Positions 51,773 to 60,854 of a stretch of 64,000 bases of DNA are shown piece by piece. Position 1 is the stretch's first letter, and every line of letters begins with the position of its first letter. The stretch comes from CAZGUX01 sp964529305. GTDB lineage: Bacteria; Acidobacteriota; Terriglobia; Bryobacterales; Bryobacteraceae. The notes under the pieces are model-generated. The model saw nothing but the letters and a program-made list of their open reading frames with translations, had not been told where the DNA came from and ran no database searches. A program made the position numbers and the translations under genes. The stretch covers positions 1-64,000 of the forward strand of contig CAZGUX010000009.1 of assembly GCA_964529305.1 (NCBI GenBank), in the 5' to 3' direction.

Positions 51773-53215
51773 ATGTTCTTCCGCCAAATGAAGTACGAGT
51801 GGCGCAACCTCGAGGCGGATCGCACGCCGCTGGCCGTAGCCCTGCTGTTGGGAGCGGCGATTGCGTACGGCGCTTTCAATGGGTCGCAGTGGGTGGATTT
51901 TCAAAAGCGGACGATCGCCGCCGCGTTGGCCGAGGAGAGCCAGAGGCTGGCCGGCATCCGGCTGGAGATTCCACGTATCGACGCAGGCGAGAAGGAGGTG
52001 ACGGCTTATGCCGACCCGCGCCTTCCCCAATCCCTGGGGCGGAACATGGGCGTGCGCTACGCCGTGATGCCGCCCTCGGCGCTGGGAGCGCTGGCCATCG
52101 GGCAAAGCGACCTGTATCCCAGTTATTTCAAGGTCTCCACGAACAGCAAGCAAACCTTTCTCAACAGCGACGAGATTGAGAATCCGGTTCACCTGCTGGC
52201 CGGGCGCTTCGACCTTGCCTTCGTGATCCTGTACCTGTTTCCCTTAGTCATCCTTGCCTTCAGCTACAACCTCGTCTCCGCCGAAAAGGAGGCCGGCACC
52301 CTTGCCCTGACGCTGTCGCAGCCGATGTCGCTGCGCCGCGTCGTCATGACGAAGGTGACGGTGCGGGCGCTGTTTATCGGGATGCTGGCCGTCCTGCTCT
52401 CGATCGCGGGTGTGGCGATGGGCGGGGCGGACCTGGCGGCGGACGGTTCATGGCTTCGCCTGCTCTATTGGATTGCCGTCACGGCGGCCTACGGCGCGTT
52501 CTGGTTTGCTCTTGCCATCGCGGTGAATGCCCTGGGCCGAAGCTCGGCCACCAATGCTCTCGCGCTGGCCGGACTTTGGCTGCTATTCGTCGTGGTGATT
52601 CCATCGGTGCTGAACGTGGCCGTGAAGGCGGCCTACCCGGTTCCTTCCCGCGTCGAGCTGATCCAGTCGATTCGGGTCGCCGGGCAGGAGGCCACACGGA
52701 AGGGCAGCCAACTGCTGGCGCGCTATCTCGAAGACCACCCCGAACTCGCGCCCCCACAAAAGGAATCCGGCGGCGCGCCCGACTACGGCACCCTGCTGGT
52801 GGCGGTCAACGAGGAAACCGAACGCGCCGTGCAGCCGGTGCTCGACCGTTTCGATACCCAGGTGGCCAGCCAGCAGCGCCTGGTGGATCGCTTCCGCTAT
52901 CTGTCTCCGGCGATTGTCGCGCAATCGGCCTTCAACGACCTCGCGGGGTCGAGCGCGCATCGCTATGGCCACTTCCTGGCGCAAGCGGACCAGTATCATC
53001 GCCGATGGCGCGAGTTTCTGGTCCCGCGCATTCTCAAGAAGGAGAAGCTCTCGGCCGCCGACATCGACCGGCTTCCGAGCTTCACCTACCGGGAAGAAGA
53101 CACCGGTTCGGTGGTGAGCCGGCTGCACGTAGCCCTGCTCGGCCTCCTGGCGCCGCTGGCGTTGGTGGCGATTCCGTCCGCCGCTTCCTTGCGGCGATAC
53201 CCGGTTGCCGGCTGA
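51773..53215 (+). CDS. Second DUF3526-type ABC transporter permease
   Basis: About 480 residues from ATG 51773, one base after the preceding stop. Same layout as its neighbour but diverged: first helix LAVALLLGAAIAYGAF, loop with RNMGVRYAVMPPSALGALAIGQSDLYPS, a helix cluster (about 155-290), then a second loop rich in charged residues and a C-terminal helix (LGLLAPLALVAIPSA). The two permeases probably form a heterodimer with the ATPase. The substrate is unknown. Confidence 0.86.
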   Translation: MFFRQMKYEWRNLEADRTPLAVALLLGAAIAYGAFNGSQWVDFQKRTIAAALAEESQRLAGIRLEIPRIDAGEKEVTAYADPRLPQSLGRNMGVRYAVMPPSALGALAIGQSDLYPSYFKVSTNSKQTFLNSDEIENPVHLLAGRFDLAFVILYLFPLVILAFSYNLVSAEKEAGTLALTLSQPMSLRRVVMTKVTVRALFIGMLAVLLSIAGVAMGGADLAADGSWLRLLYWIAVTAAYGAFWFALAIAVNALGRSSATNALALAGLWLLFVVVIPSVLNVAVKAAYPVPSRVELIQSIRVAGQEATRKGSQLLARYLEDHPELAPPQKESGGAPDYGTLLVAVNEETERAVQPVLDRFDTQVASQQRLVDRFRYLSPAIVAQSAFNDLAGSSAHRYGHFLAQADQYHRRWREFLVPRILKKEKLSAADIDRLPSFTYREEDTGSVVSRLHVALLGLLAPLALVAIPSAASLRRYPVAG

Positions 53216-53235
53216 TTTCCGGCCGCCGCCGTGCC

Positions 53236-55650
53236 TTATTCCTGCCGCAGGGACACCGCGGGGTCCACTCGCGAAGCGCGAACCGAGGGAACGTAGCACG
53301 CGGCAGCCGCCACCGTGAAGACCAGAAGCGGAACGGAAGCGAACGCCCAACCGTCGAAGGGGGAGATCCCGTACAGGAAGGGCTCGAGTTGATGGGCGAG
53401 GACGCCGGAGGCGATCAATCCGAGGACGATTCCCGGCGCCGCGAGAAGCAATCCCTGCCGGAGGATCAGCCAGCGGAGTCCGCCGGAAGTGGAGCCGAGC
53501 GCCTGCCGGATCCCCATTTCGCGAGTGCGCTGGGAGACACCATAGGCCAGCACGCTGTAGGTTCCCAGTCCCGCGAGCACGATGGCCAGTCCGCCGAACA
53601 GCAGGCTGAGCCATCCGGCCATTCGGCGCTGCCAGATCGTGTCTTCAACCCTCTTCTGCAAAGGCTGAATATCAAAAACCGGCTGCAGCGGGTCCACCTC
53701 GCGGATCGCCTGCGACACCATGCGCGCCAAGACCTCGGGTTCCAGGCTCGTGCGGGCGATGAAGAACGTGTCCCCCACGAATTGCTGTTGATTGGAGAAG
53801 TAGATGTCCATGCTCGTTCCGCTCAGCAGATGCTCGCTCTTTACCCCGCCCGCCACGCCGGCGACTAGGAACCAGGAACGCTGGGTGGCATCCAGTGCGC
53901 CCAGCATTCCTTTCATCCTCACTCGTTTTCCAACGGGATTGGAGGAGCCGAAAAGAGCCTGGGCGAGCGGCTGGCTGAGTACCGCCACCGGTGTCGTGTT
54001 CAGGCGATCGTCGCCGCTGAAGTTCCGGCCTTCCCGGAGACCGATCCCCATCACGCGGAAGTATTCCGGACTCACTACCTGAACATTGACGAACGGGTTT
54101 CTCTCAGCCTCGTCCAGGCTTTGCCCCTCCACTTCGATTCCTGGCTTGCCGTAGTTCTGGTTCAGCGAAAGCGGCAGGCTGTGATTCGCCGCGGCGTCCT
54201 CCACGCCGGGCAGCGCCCGCAGGCGATCCAGCGCCTGCCGGTAGAACCGCGCGGTCTGTTCCACTTTGTTGTATCGCGACCACGGCGGATCGGTGCGAAA
54301 GGTCAACAGGGAGGCCTTGCGGAAGCCGGGATCGGCCTGCTGCAGCCTCCAGAAGCTCTTGACGAGCAACCCCGCCAGAACCAGCAAGGTCACCGCCACC
54401 GCCAATTCGGACACGACCAGCGTGGAACGAATGCTCGCCTGCGACGAACCTCCGGAGGAGCCGCGCGAGCCCTCCCGGAGCGCCTCCTGCAAGCCGGCCT
54501 GCGACGTTGACATCGCCGGGGCAAGGCCGGCGAGCAAGCCGGTGATCACGGAAACCACGAGCGTGAACAGGAGGACGCGCCCATCGATGGAAATGGCCAT
54601 CCAGGCGGGCAGCTTCAGGACGAGTAGATTCTTCAAGAGACCCACCCACCAGTAGGCCAATGCAAGTCCGGCCAGGCCGCCGAGGAGTGCCAGCATCAGG
54701 CTTTCGGTCAAAAGCAGGCGGACCAGACCGATTCGCCCGGCGCCGAGCGCCACCCTCACGGCCATCTCCCTTCTTCTCAGCAACCCGCGAGAGAGCAGGA
54801 GGTTCACCACGTTGCCACAGGCAATCAGCAGCACGGCCCCGACCAGCCCGAACGTCAGCCAGACGTAGTGCTGAACGTCGCCGATGATCGCGTCACGCAG
54901 CGGCGCGAGGCGAAAGCGGACTCCGCGGTTGGTCGCGGGAAACGATTGTTCCATCCGTGCCGCGAATCCATCCAAGTGCGATTGCGCGTTTGCGTAGGCG
55001 ACTCCTGTCCGAAGGCGGGCCACCCCGAAAAGGCTGCGTACCTCCCAGTTCTGCGGACCGCCCAAATTCGCGGCGCGATAGAGATCCATCCCGGATGGGA
55101 AATCGAAGCCTTCGGCCGCCACTCCATCGACCCGGTACGGAGCGAAGTCCAGTTCAAGAGCATGGCCCACGATGCCGGCCCTCGACCCGAACCGCTTCTG
55201 CCACAGAGCATGGCTCATCACCAATGCAGGATTCCGCTCGCGGTGGGAGCGATCGTCCCAAGCGCCGCCGGCGGCCATGGGAATCCGGAACACACGGAAC
55301 AGGCTCGCGGTCGTCATACAGGCCGTGAAGACGGTTGGGGCGCCGCCGTCGCTGAAATTGTATTGGCTGGGATACCAGCCTGCCACGCTGTCGAACAGGT
55401 CCGTTTGGCGCTGAAACTCCTCCCATTCGCGCGGAGTGATCTTTCCGGTTTCGCCGCCTCGAACGGATTGGATCGTCACGATCCGATCCGGTTCGGCATA
55501 GGGCAGCGGACGCAATAACAGTGCGCTGACAAAGCTGAAGATGGCCGTATTGGCGCCGATGCCGAGCGCAAGCGTCAGGACCACGGCCAACGGGAGCGAC
55601 GGCCGCGACCGGATCTGTCGCCATGCGTAGGTGATTTCGTTCCCCAACAT
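53236..55650 (-). CDS. ADOP-type ABC permease (MacB/FtsX family)
   Basis: An 804-residue permease of the acidobacterial duplicated orphan permease type: N-terminal helix and MacB periplasmic core (about 20-240), a first FtsX domain (about 270-395), a second core (about 420-650), and a second FtsX domain (about 680-795; GLGTYSVLAYGVSQRTREMGIRQALG in pieces). No ATPase gene adjoins it in operon; the convergent DUF3526 operon has its own. Its substrate is unknown. It ends 20 bp from the convergent permease gene. Confidence 0.92.
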   Translation of the reverse strand: MLGNEITYAWRQIRSRPSLPLAVVLTLALGIGANTAIFSFVSALLLRPLPYAEPDRIVTIQSVRGGETGKITPREWEEFQRQTDLFDSVAGWYPSQYNFSDGGAPTVFTACMTTASLFRVFRIPMAAGGAWDDRSHRERNPALVMSHALWQKRFGSRAGIVGHALELDFAPYRVDGVAAEGFDFPSGMDLYRAANLGGPQNWEVRSLFGVARLRTGVAYANAQSHLDGFAARMEQSFPATNRGVRFRLAPLRDAIIGDVQHYVWLTFGLVGAVLLIACGNVVNLLLSRGLLRRREMAVRVALGAGRIGLVRLLLTESLMLALLGGLAGLALAYWWVGLLKNLLVLKLPAWMAISIDGRVLLFTLVVSVITGLLAGLAPAMSTSQAGLQEALREGSRGSSGGSSQASIRSTLVVSELAVAVTLLVLAGLLVKSFWRLQQADPGFRKASLLTFRTDPPWSRYNKVEQTARFYRQALDRLRALPGVEDAAANHSLPLSLNQNYGKPGIEVEGQSLDEAERNPFVNVQVVSPEYFRVMGIGLREGRNFSGDDRLNTTPVAVLSQPLAQALFGSSNPVGKRVRMKGMLGALDATQRSWFLVAGVAGGVKSEHLLSGTSMDIYFSNQQQFVGDTFFIARTSLEPEVLARMVSQAIREVDPLQPVFDIQPLQKRVEDTIWQRRMAGWLSLLFGGLAIVLAGLGTYSVLAYGVSQRTREMGIRQALGSTSGGLRWLILRQGLLLAAPGIVLGLIASGVLAHQLEPFLYGISPFDGWAFASVPLLVFTVAAAACYVPSVRASRVDPAVSLRQE

Positions 55651-55820
55651 TCCGTTTCACACTAGCTTGGGTTGAGTCGCCCTCCACGGCTTTCGGGGTG
55701 AGTTGACTACGATGGCCGGCGAGCGGGCGGGAATCCACGATCGGCGGAACTTCGCCAGCGGCAGGTCTCGGCGTGACGAATGCTGGAATCGCGGCTATAA
55801 GCCCGCGGGCCCCACAAACC

Positions 55821-56822
55821 TCAATGGTCGCGGTCGGTGACCAGTTCCGTCACCGCGTACAAAGCCCGCTGGGAAGGGGAATCCGGGAATTCGCCGATCA
55901 GGGTCCGTGCCTTGTCGGTGAACTGTTGCGCCCGCGTCTTCGCGCGCTCGAATCCGCCGCGGCGATCGATCATGCGGCGGACTTCCACGAAGGGAACGGA
56001 GTCGTAAGAGCGCTCGCGAAGGATCACCGCAACCGAGTCCCGTTCCGCGGAAGAGGCGTTCTCGAGCGCGTAAATCAAGGGCAGGGTCACTTTGCCTTCC
56101 CGTAAGTCGTTGCCTACCGGCTTGCCCAGCACCTGCTCTCGCGCCGTGAAATCGAGGACATCGTCCACCAGTTGAAACGCCATCCCGAGGTTCCAGGCGT
56201 AGTCGCCTAACCGGGTCTCCGCCCCCGCGTCGGCGCCGGAAACGACGGCTCCCATCCGGGCGCAGGCCGAAAACAGGGCCGCCGTCTTGCGGTCGACCAG
56301 GTCCATGTAGTCGGCTTCCGTCACGTCCAGCTTACCCAGACGCTCGAACTGCGTCAGTTCGCCCTCCACCATCATCTGGGTCAGGGCGATCAGGATGTCC
56401 AGGATACGGAAATTCCGCTCGCGCAGGGCGATCTGGAAGGCCTGCATGTACAACCAATCGCCCGCAAGCACCGAGGTGTGGTTGCCCCACTGGACATTCG
56501 TCGACGCACGGCCCCGCCGGGTCTTGGCTTCATCGATGACGTCGTCGTGGACCAGTGTCGCGCAGTGGATGATCTCCACGACGGCCGCCATCCGGATGGC
56601 GCTTTTGCCCCCGTCTCCGATCAGCTTGGAAGCCAGAAGCAGCAGCGACGGCCGAAGGCGTTTGCCTCCGCTCGAGTGAAGGTGGCGGGCGATGGCGGTG
56701 ATGGTGTCGACGCTGGCGACCGACTCGAGCACGATCTCGTCTTCGACCAGACGAAGCTCGTCCTGGATGAGACTGTAGATCTCACGGACGGTGAGTGCTT
56801 GCCCGATCTTGCCGAGAGCCAT
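55821..56822 (-). CDS. Polyprenyl diphosphate synthase
   Basis: A 333-residue trans-prenyltransferase with both Asp-rich motifs, FARM LVHDDVIDEAKTRRG and SARM FQLVDDVLDFT. It elongates farnesyl diphosphate with isopentenyl diphosphate to a long-chain quinone side chain; product length (hepta, octa, nona) cannot be fixed by eye. It is the last gene of the leftward larC-metG-tatD operon, 6 bp after tatD. Confidence 0.93.
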   Translation of the reverse strand: MALGKIGQALTVREIYSLIQDELRLVEDEIVLESVASVDTITAIARHLHSSGGKRLRPSLLLLASKLIGDGGKSAIRMAAVVEIIHCATLVHDDVIDEAKTRRGRASTNVQWGNHTSVLAGDWLYMQAFQIALRERNFRILDILIALTQMMVEGELTQFERLGKLDVTEADYMDLVDRKTAALFSACARMGAVVSGADAGAETRLGDYAWNLGMAFQLVDDVLDFTAREQVLGKPVGNDLREGKVTLPLIYALENASSAERDSVAVILRERSYDSVPFVEVRRMIDRRGGFERAKTRAQQFTDKARTLIGEFPDSPSQRALYAVTELVTDRDH

Positions 56823-56828
56823 GCGAAA

Positions 56829-57605
56829 TCACTTAGTGTATCGCAAACACAGCCGTTCGAAGTTCGCGGTGGTGGCTTCCGCCAGCGTGTCTACCGGGAT
56901 CCCGCGCACTTCGGCCACTCGCCGGAGCGTGGCGGTGACGAAGGCCGGCTCATTGCGCTTGCCGCGATGCGGGACCGGCGCCAGGTATGGGGCGTCCGTT
57001 TCCACCAGAAGCCGGTCCAGCGGAATCAGCCGAGCTGCTTCGCGCAATGATTCGGCTTTGGGAAACGTCACCACTCCGGCCAGGCTGATGGAGAAGCCCA
57101 GTTCCAGCGCTTGCTCGGCCTCTGCGGGGCCACCGCCAAAGCAATGAAAGATCCCGTTCGCCACCGGCGTGACCCTCAGTAACGCCAGCGTGTCCGCCCA
57201 AGCCTCGCGCGTATGGATGACGACCGGCTTTCCTTCCTCCTCCGCGATCCGGAGTTGCGCCCGGAACACCTCGCGCTGCGTCTCGCGCGGCGAGAAGTCG
57301 TAATGATAGTCGAGACCGATCTCTCCCACGGCGGCTACCTTGGGATGGCGGCAGAGTTCTTTCACTTTCTCGAGCGACTCTTCGGTTGCTTTGCCGGCAT
57401 CGTGAGGGTGAACGCCCGCCGTCGCCCAGATCCGCCGGTCCGATTCGGCCAGCCGAACGCCGGCTTCCAGGTCGGGTGGTCCTTTTCCGGTTCCGATGGC
57501 GAGCATCCACTCCAGGCCCTCGGCCCACGCACGCTCGATCACCTGGGCGCGATCCTCGTCGAACCGCGCATCGTCCAGGTGACAATGCGAATCGACTACG
57601 CGCAT
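56829..57605 (-). CDS. TatD-family metal-dependent hydrolase/DNase
   Basis: About 258 residues from ATG 57605 (GTG 57611, overlapping the metG stop, is possible). Metal ligands follow the TatD order: DSHCHLDD (two His), a Glu in AVGEIGLDYHYD, VVIHTREAW (His), IFHCFGG (His) and LLVETDAPYLAP (Asp). Members are 3'-5' exonucleases or deoxyribonucleases. A metG-tatD pair is common in bacteria. Confidence 0.93.
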   Translation of the reverse strand: MRVVDSHCHLDDARFDEDRAQVIERAWAEGLEWMLAIGTGKGPPDLEAGVRLAESDRRIWATAGVHPHDAGKATEESLEKVKELCRHPKVAAVGEIGLDYHYDFSPRETQREVFRAQLRIAEEEGKPVVIHTREAWADTLALLRVTPVANGIFHCFGGGPAEAEQALELGFSISLAGVVTFPKAESLREAARLIPLDRLLVETDAPYLAPVPHRGKRNEPAFVTATLRRVAEVRGIPVDTLAEATTANFERLCLRYTK

Positions 57606-57607
57606 GG

Positions 57608-59551
57608 TCACTTCAGCCGTGCGCCTTGCGGGATCTCCTCGTGGAATCCGGCCAAAACTGGCTTGCCGCCCTCTACGCTGGCCGCCACAATCATGCCTTG
57701 CGACGTGATGCCCCTCAGTTTCCGGGGCTGCAGGTTCGCGACAATGACGACCTTGCGGTTCAGCATCTGCTCGGGAGTGTAGGCCTCGGCGATACCCGCG
57801 ACGATGGTCCGCGGCTGCGGCTCGCCGATGTCGACCTTCAAGTGCAGCAACTTGTCGGAACCTTTCACACGCTCGGCGGAAAGCACGACGCCCACCCGCA
57901 GATCGACCTTCCCGAAATCGTCAATCGTGATCTCCGGCGACAGCGGCGCTGCCGGGGGAGGCGCAGGCTCCACTTTGCCCAGCAGCCGGTTCTGCTCGGC
58001 CACCACCTCGACTTCGAACTCCTGCATCTTGGGGATGGCTTCCTTCGCATCGACGCGCGGAAACACGCCGGCAATCGTCCCGATCTTCTGGCCGGCGGCC
58101 AGTTGGCCCCAGCGCAAGTCGTCGAGCCGAACCGATTCCAAGACTTGCGGCATGCCAAGTTGGCTCCACAGTTTCGGCGCGGACTCGGGCAGCACGGGAG
58201 CCAGCAGCGCCGTCGCGATCCGCAGGACTTCCGCCGAGGTATAGAGCGTCTCATCGAGCGTCGCCTGAGCGGCCGGATCCTCCACGCGAGCCAGTTTCCA
58301 CGGAGCTTTCTGCACGATGTAACGATCGACCTCGGAGAGCAGGCTCCACAGGGCATCCAGCCCGCGCGAGAACGAAAACTCGTCGAATTGGGCCATAACG
58401 GTGGCGATCGTCTCGTCCGCCTGTTTCGAGATCGCCGGGTCGCCCGCCGAAGCCGGAACCACGCCGTCCCGGTACTGCTGGATCATGTTCAGCGTCCTGC
58501 TGGCGAGATTGCCCAAACCGTTGGCGAGTTCCGAGTTGTAGCGGTTGATCAACGCGTCGTACGAAAAGCTGCCGTCCTGCCCGAAGACGACTTCGCGAAG
58601 CAAAAAATAGCGCAGCGCGTCGGCTCCGATCACGCGGCGAATGGGCTCCGGCCGCACCACGTTCCCGCGCGACTTCGACATCTTGTCCTGCTCGAACAGC
58701 AGCCAGCCGTGAGCGAAGATCTTCTTCGGCAGCGGCAGATCGGCAGCCATCAGGAAGGCCGGCCAGTACACCGCGTGAAATCGGATAATTTCCTTTCCGA
58801 TCAGGTGGACATCAGCCGGCCACACCGGTTCGCCGTCCACCATCTGGTCGCGGACTCCGCTGAGATACGCGATGAGCGCGTCGAACCACACGTAGATCAC
58901 GTGCTTGCCCTCGACCGGGGCGGGAATACCCCATTCGATCGTCGTTCGCGTGATGGAGAGGTCTTTCAGATTGCCCTCGACGAACGAGATGACTTCGTTC
59001 CGGCGGGACACCGGCTGGATAAAGTCCGGCTGGCGTTCGTACAACTCCAGCAGCCGGTCGCGGAAGGCGGAGAGCTTGAAGAAGTAATTCTCCTCCGTCA
59101 CCGTCTCGGTCGGACGGCCGCAGTCCGGGCAGGGGTCGCCCGGCTTGGCATCGTTCACGTAGAGGTTGTCGAAAATGCAGTACTGGCCGGTGTACTTGCC
59201 GGGATAGATGTACCCAGCAGCCAGGCAGCGCTGGAACAGCCACTGCACGGTCTGGTGATGCTTCAGGTCGCTGGTGCGGACAAAATGGTCATACTGAATG
59301 CCGAGCACGTCCCACAATTTGCGCCACTCCCCGGCGATGATGTCGCAGAACTCCTTCGGCTCTTTCCCCTGATTGCGGGCGGCCCGCTCCACGTTGACGC
59401 CGTGCTCGTCGGTGCCGGTCGTCAGGATGGCTTCATAGCCGCGCATCCGCTTGAAGCGGCGCACCAGGTCGGCCACCATCGTGCAATAGGTGTGGCCGAT
59501 GTGGGGAGTTCCGTTGGTGTAATAGATCGGAGTGGTCAGGTAGTATTTCAT
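57608..59551 (-). CDS. metG: Methionyl-tRNA synthetase
   Basis: A 647-residue class I synthetase. The HIGH motif reads HIGH in TNGTPHIGHTYC and the KMSKS motif is in EQDKMSKSRGN. The zinc knuckle is reduced: YCIFDNLYVND lacks the second Cys of the first pair, while CPDCGRP is kept. A C-terminal tRNA-binding OB domain (about 540-647; KVDLRVGVVLSAERVKG) is fused. It overlaps larC by four bases (ATGA). Confidence 0.95.
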   Translation of the reverse strand: MKYYLTTPIYYTNGTPHIGHTYCTMVADLVRRFKRMRGYEAILTTGTDEHGVNVERAARNQGKEPKEFCDIIAGEWRKLWDVLGIQYDHFVRTSDLKHHQTVQWLFQRCLAAGYIYPGKYTGQYCIFDNLYVNDAKPGDPCPDCGRPTETVTEENYFFKLSAFRDRLLELYERQPDFIQPVSRRNEVISFVEGNLKDLSITRTTIEWGIPAPVEGKHVIYVWFDALIAYLSGVRDQMVDGEPVWPADVHLIGKEIIRFHAVYWPAFLMAADLPLPKKIFAHGWLLFEQDKMSKSRGNVVRPEPIRRVIGADALRYFLLREVVFGQDGSFSYDALINRYNSELANGLGNLASRTLNMIQQYRDGVVPASAGDPAISKQADETIATVMAQFDEFSFSRGLDALWSLLSEVDRYIVQKAPWKLARVEDPAAQATLDETLYTSAEVLRIATALLAPVLPESAPKLWSQLGMPQVLESVRLDDLRWGQLAAGQKIGTIAGVFPRVDAKEAIPKMQEFEVEVVAEQNRLLGKVEPAPPPAAPLSPEITIDDFGKVDLRVGVVLSAERVKGSDKLLHLKVDIGEPQPRTIVAGIAEAYTPEQMLNRKVVIVANLQPRKLRGITSQGMIVAASVEGGKPVLAGFHEEIPQGARLK

Positions 59552-60711
59552 GGCTTGATCTGCTTCAAGTACTGATAGGAAGCTTCGGCGATCACCTGCT
59601 TGAGGGCGACGTGATGCTCCGCCGCCAGGCGGCGGCAGTCGTCGTACTCGGGCGCGAAGTTCCCGCCCGCGACTTTGATACGGACGCTGCCCCAGGGTGT
59701 CGCGACCTCCACCCAGCTTCGTTCCTGCACGCGGCGCTGCGCGCGGTACATCCGCAGCCCGATCGTGCTGGTCTCGGCGAAGATGACCGAGGCCAGGCGG
59801 TCGGCGTCCTCGGGCCGGGCCAGAACGCTCAGCAGGTGGCCGGCGCGATTCTTCTTCATCTGCAACGGCTGTAGCGTGGCGTCGAGCGCGCCGGCATCCA
59901 GGATGCGCTCCACCGCGTAACCGAGCACTTGTGGCGTCAGGTCGTCCAGGTTGGCTTCGATGACGGTGATCTCCACCGCCTCGGCCGCTCCGGTTCGCAT
60001 CCCCACCAGCACGCGTAGAACGTTGGCCTGCTCGGGGAACTCCTTCGTGCCGGCGCCAAAGCCGCTCGCCTCGATCGTCATCGGCGGCATCGCGCCGAAC
60101 CGCGCGCTCAGGGTCGAAACCACCGCGGCGCCGGTGGGCGTGGTCAACTCCATCGCCGGACCGGCCGAGTAGACCGGCCGCCCCTCCAGCAGACGCGCCG
60201 TCGCCGGCGCTGGAATCGGGAGAATGCCGTGCTCCGTTTTCACCGTGCCGCTGCCGACGTTGAGCGGAGAGCAGTGCACTTCCTCGACGCCCAGGAGATG
60301 CAACCCCAGGCAGGCCCCCACGATATCGGCAATGGAGTCGAACGCGCCGACCTCATGGAAATGGACCTTCTCGAGCGGGACGTTGTGCACCGCGGCTTCC
60401 GCCTCGCCCAGTTTGCGGAATACCGCCTCCGCGTTCTTCTTGGCGCGGTCCGGCAACGAGGAACCGTCGATCATGCGAAGGATCTGCGGCAGATGCCGGT
60501 GCGCTTTCTGTTCACCGCCCTCGACGTGGAACTTGGTGGCGCCGATGCCGTGCCGTTTGACTTTCTCGAAGGACACGGTTGCGCCCGTACCCAACGAATG
60601 GACGGCCTCCACGACGGATTCCGCCGGAGCGCCGGCGTCCACCAGCGAGCCCACCAGCATGTCCCCGCTCACGCCGGAGAATGCGTCGAAATAACAAATC
60701 CTGGCTGGCAC
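59548..60711 (-). CDS. larC: Nickel-pincer cofactor nickel-insertion protein LarC
   Basis: A 387-residue protein starting at GTG 60711 with AAGGA upstream. The N-terminus YFDAFSGVSGDMLVGSLVD is diagnostic of the LarC family, which inserts nickel into the cofactor of lactate racemase using CTP. Here it is one continuous gene, whereas in Lactobacillus two frames are joined by a programmed frameshift. No larA, larB or larE lies in the window. It heads the leftward operon with metG. Confidence 0.93.
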   Translation of the reverse strand: MPARICYFDAFSGVSGDMLVGSLVDAGAPAESVVEAVHSLGTGATVSFEKVKRHGIGATKFHVEGGEQKAHRHLPQILRMIDGSSLPDRAKKNAEAVFRKLGEAEAAVHNVPLEKVHFHEVGAFDSIADIVGACLGLHLLGVEEVHCSPLNVGSGTVKTEHGILPIPAPATARLLEGRPVYSAGPAMELTTPTGAAVVSTLSARFGAMPPMTIEASGFGAGTKEFPEQANVLRVLVGMRTGAAEAVEITVIEANLDDLTPQVLGYAVERILDAGALDATLQPLQMKKNRAGHLLSVLARPEDADRLASVIFAETSTIGLRMYRAQRRVQERSWVEVATPWGSVRIKVAGGNFAPEYDDCRRLAAEHHVALKQVIAEASYQYLKQIKP

Positions 60712-60810
60712 AAATGTATCCTTCGAATTCGCCGCGCGGCAGGTCTTCGTTCTAAAGGGGTGACACGGGCCGCATCGCGCGCAAGAATTCTTCCCTTCGC
60801 CCGTGTATAC

Positions 60811-60816
60811 GATAAT
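60811..60816 (+). promoter_or_regulatory. Candidate -10 box for lysS
   Basis: GATAAT within TATACGATAATAACAAG, the most AT-rich segment of the larC/lysS divergent region, 39 bp before the lysS start. A -35 hexamer is not clear. Confidence 0.4.
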
Positions 60817-60854
60817 AACAAGTTGTCCTCAAATCCCCTCCGCTAGATAAGACG

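Noticed and set aside
55651..55820. A small gene between the orphan permease and the polyprenyl synthase
   Set aside because: No frame with a start, ribosome binding site and plausible composition was found.
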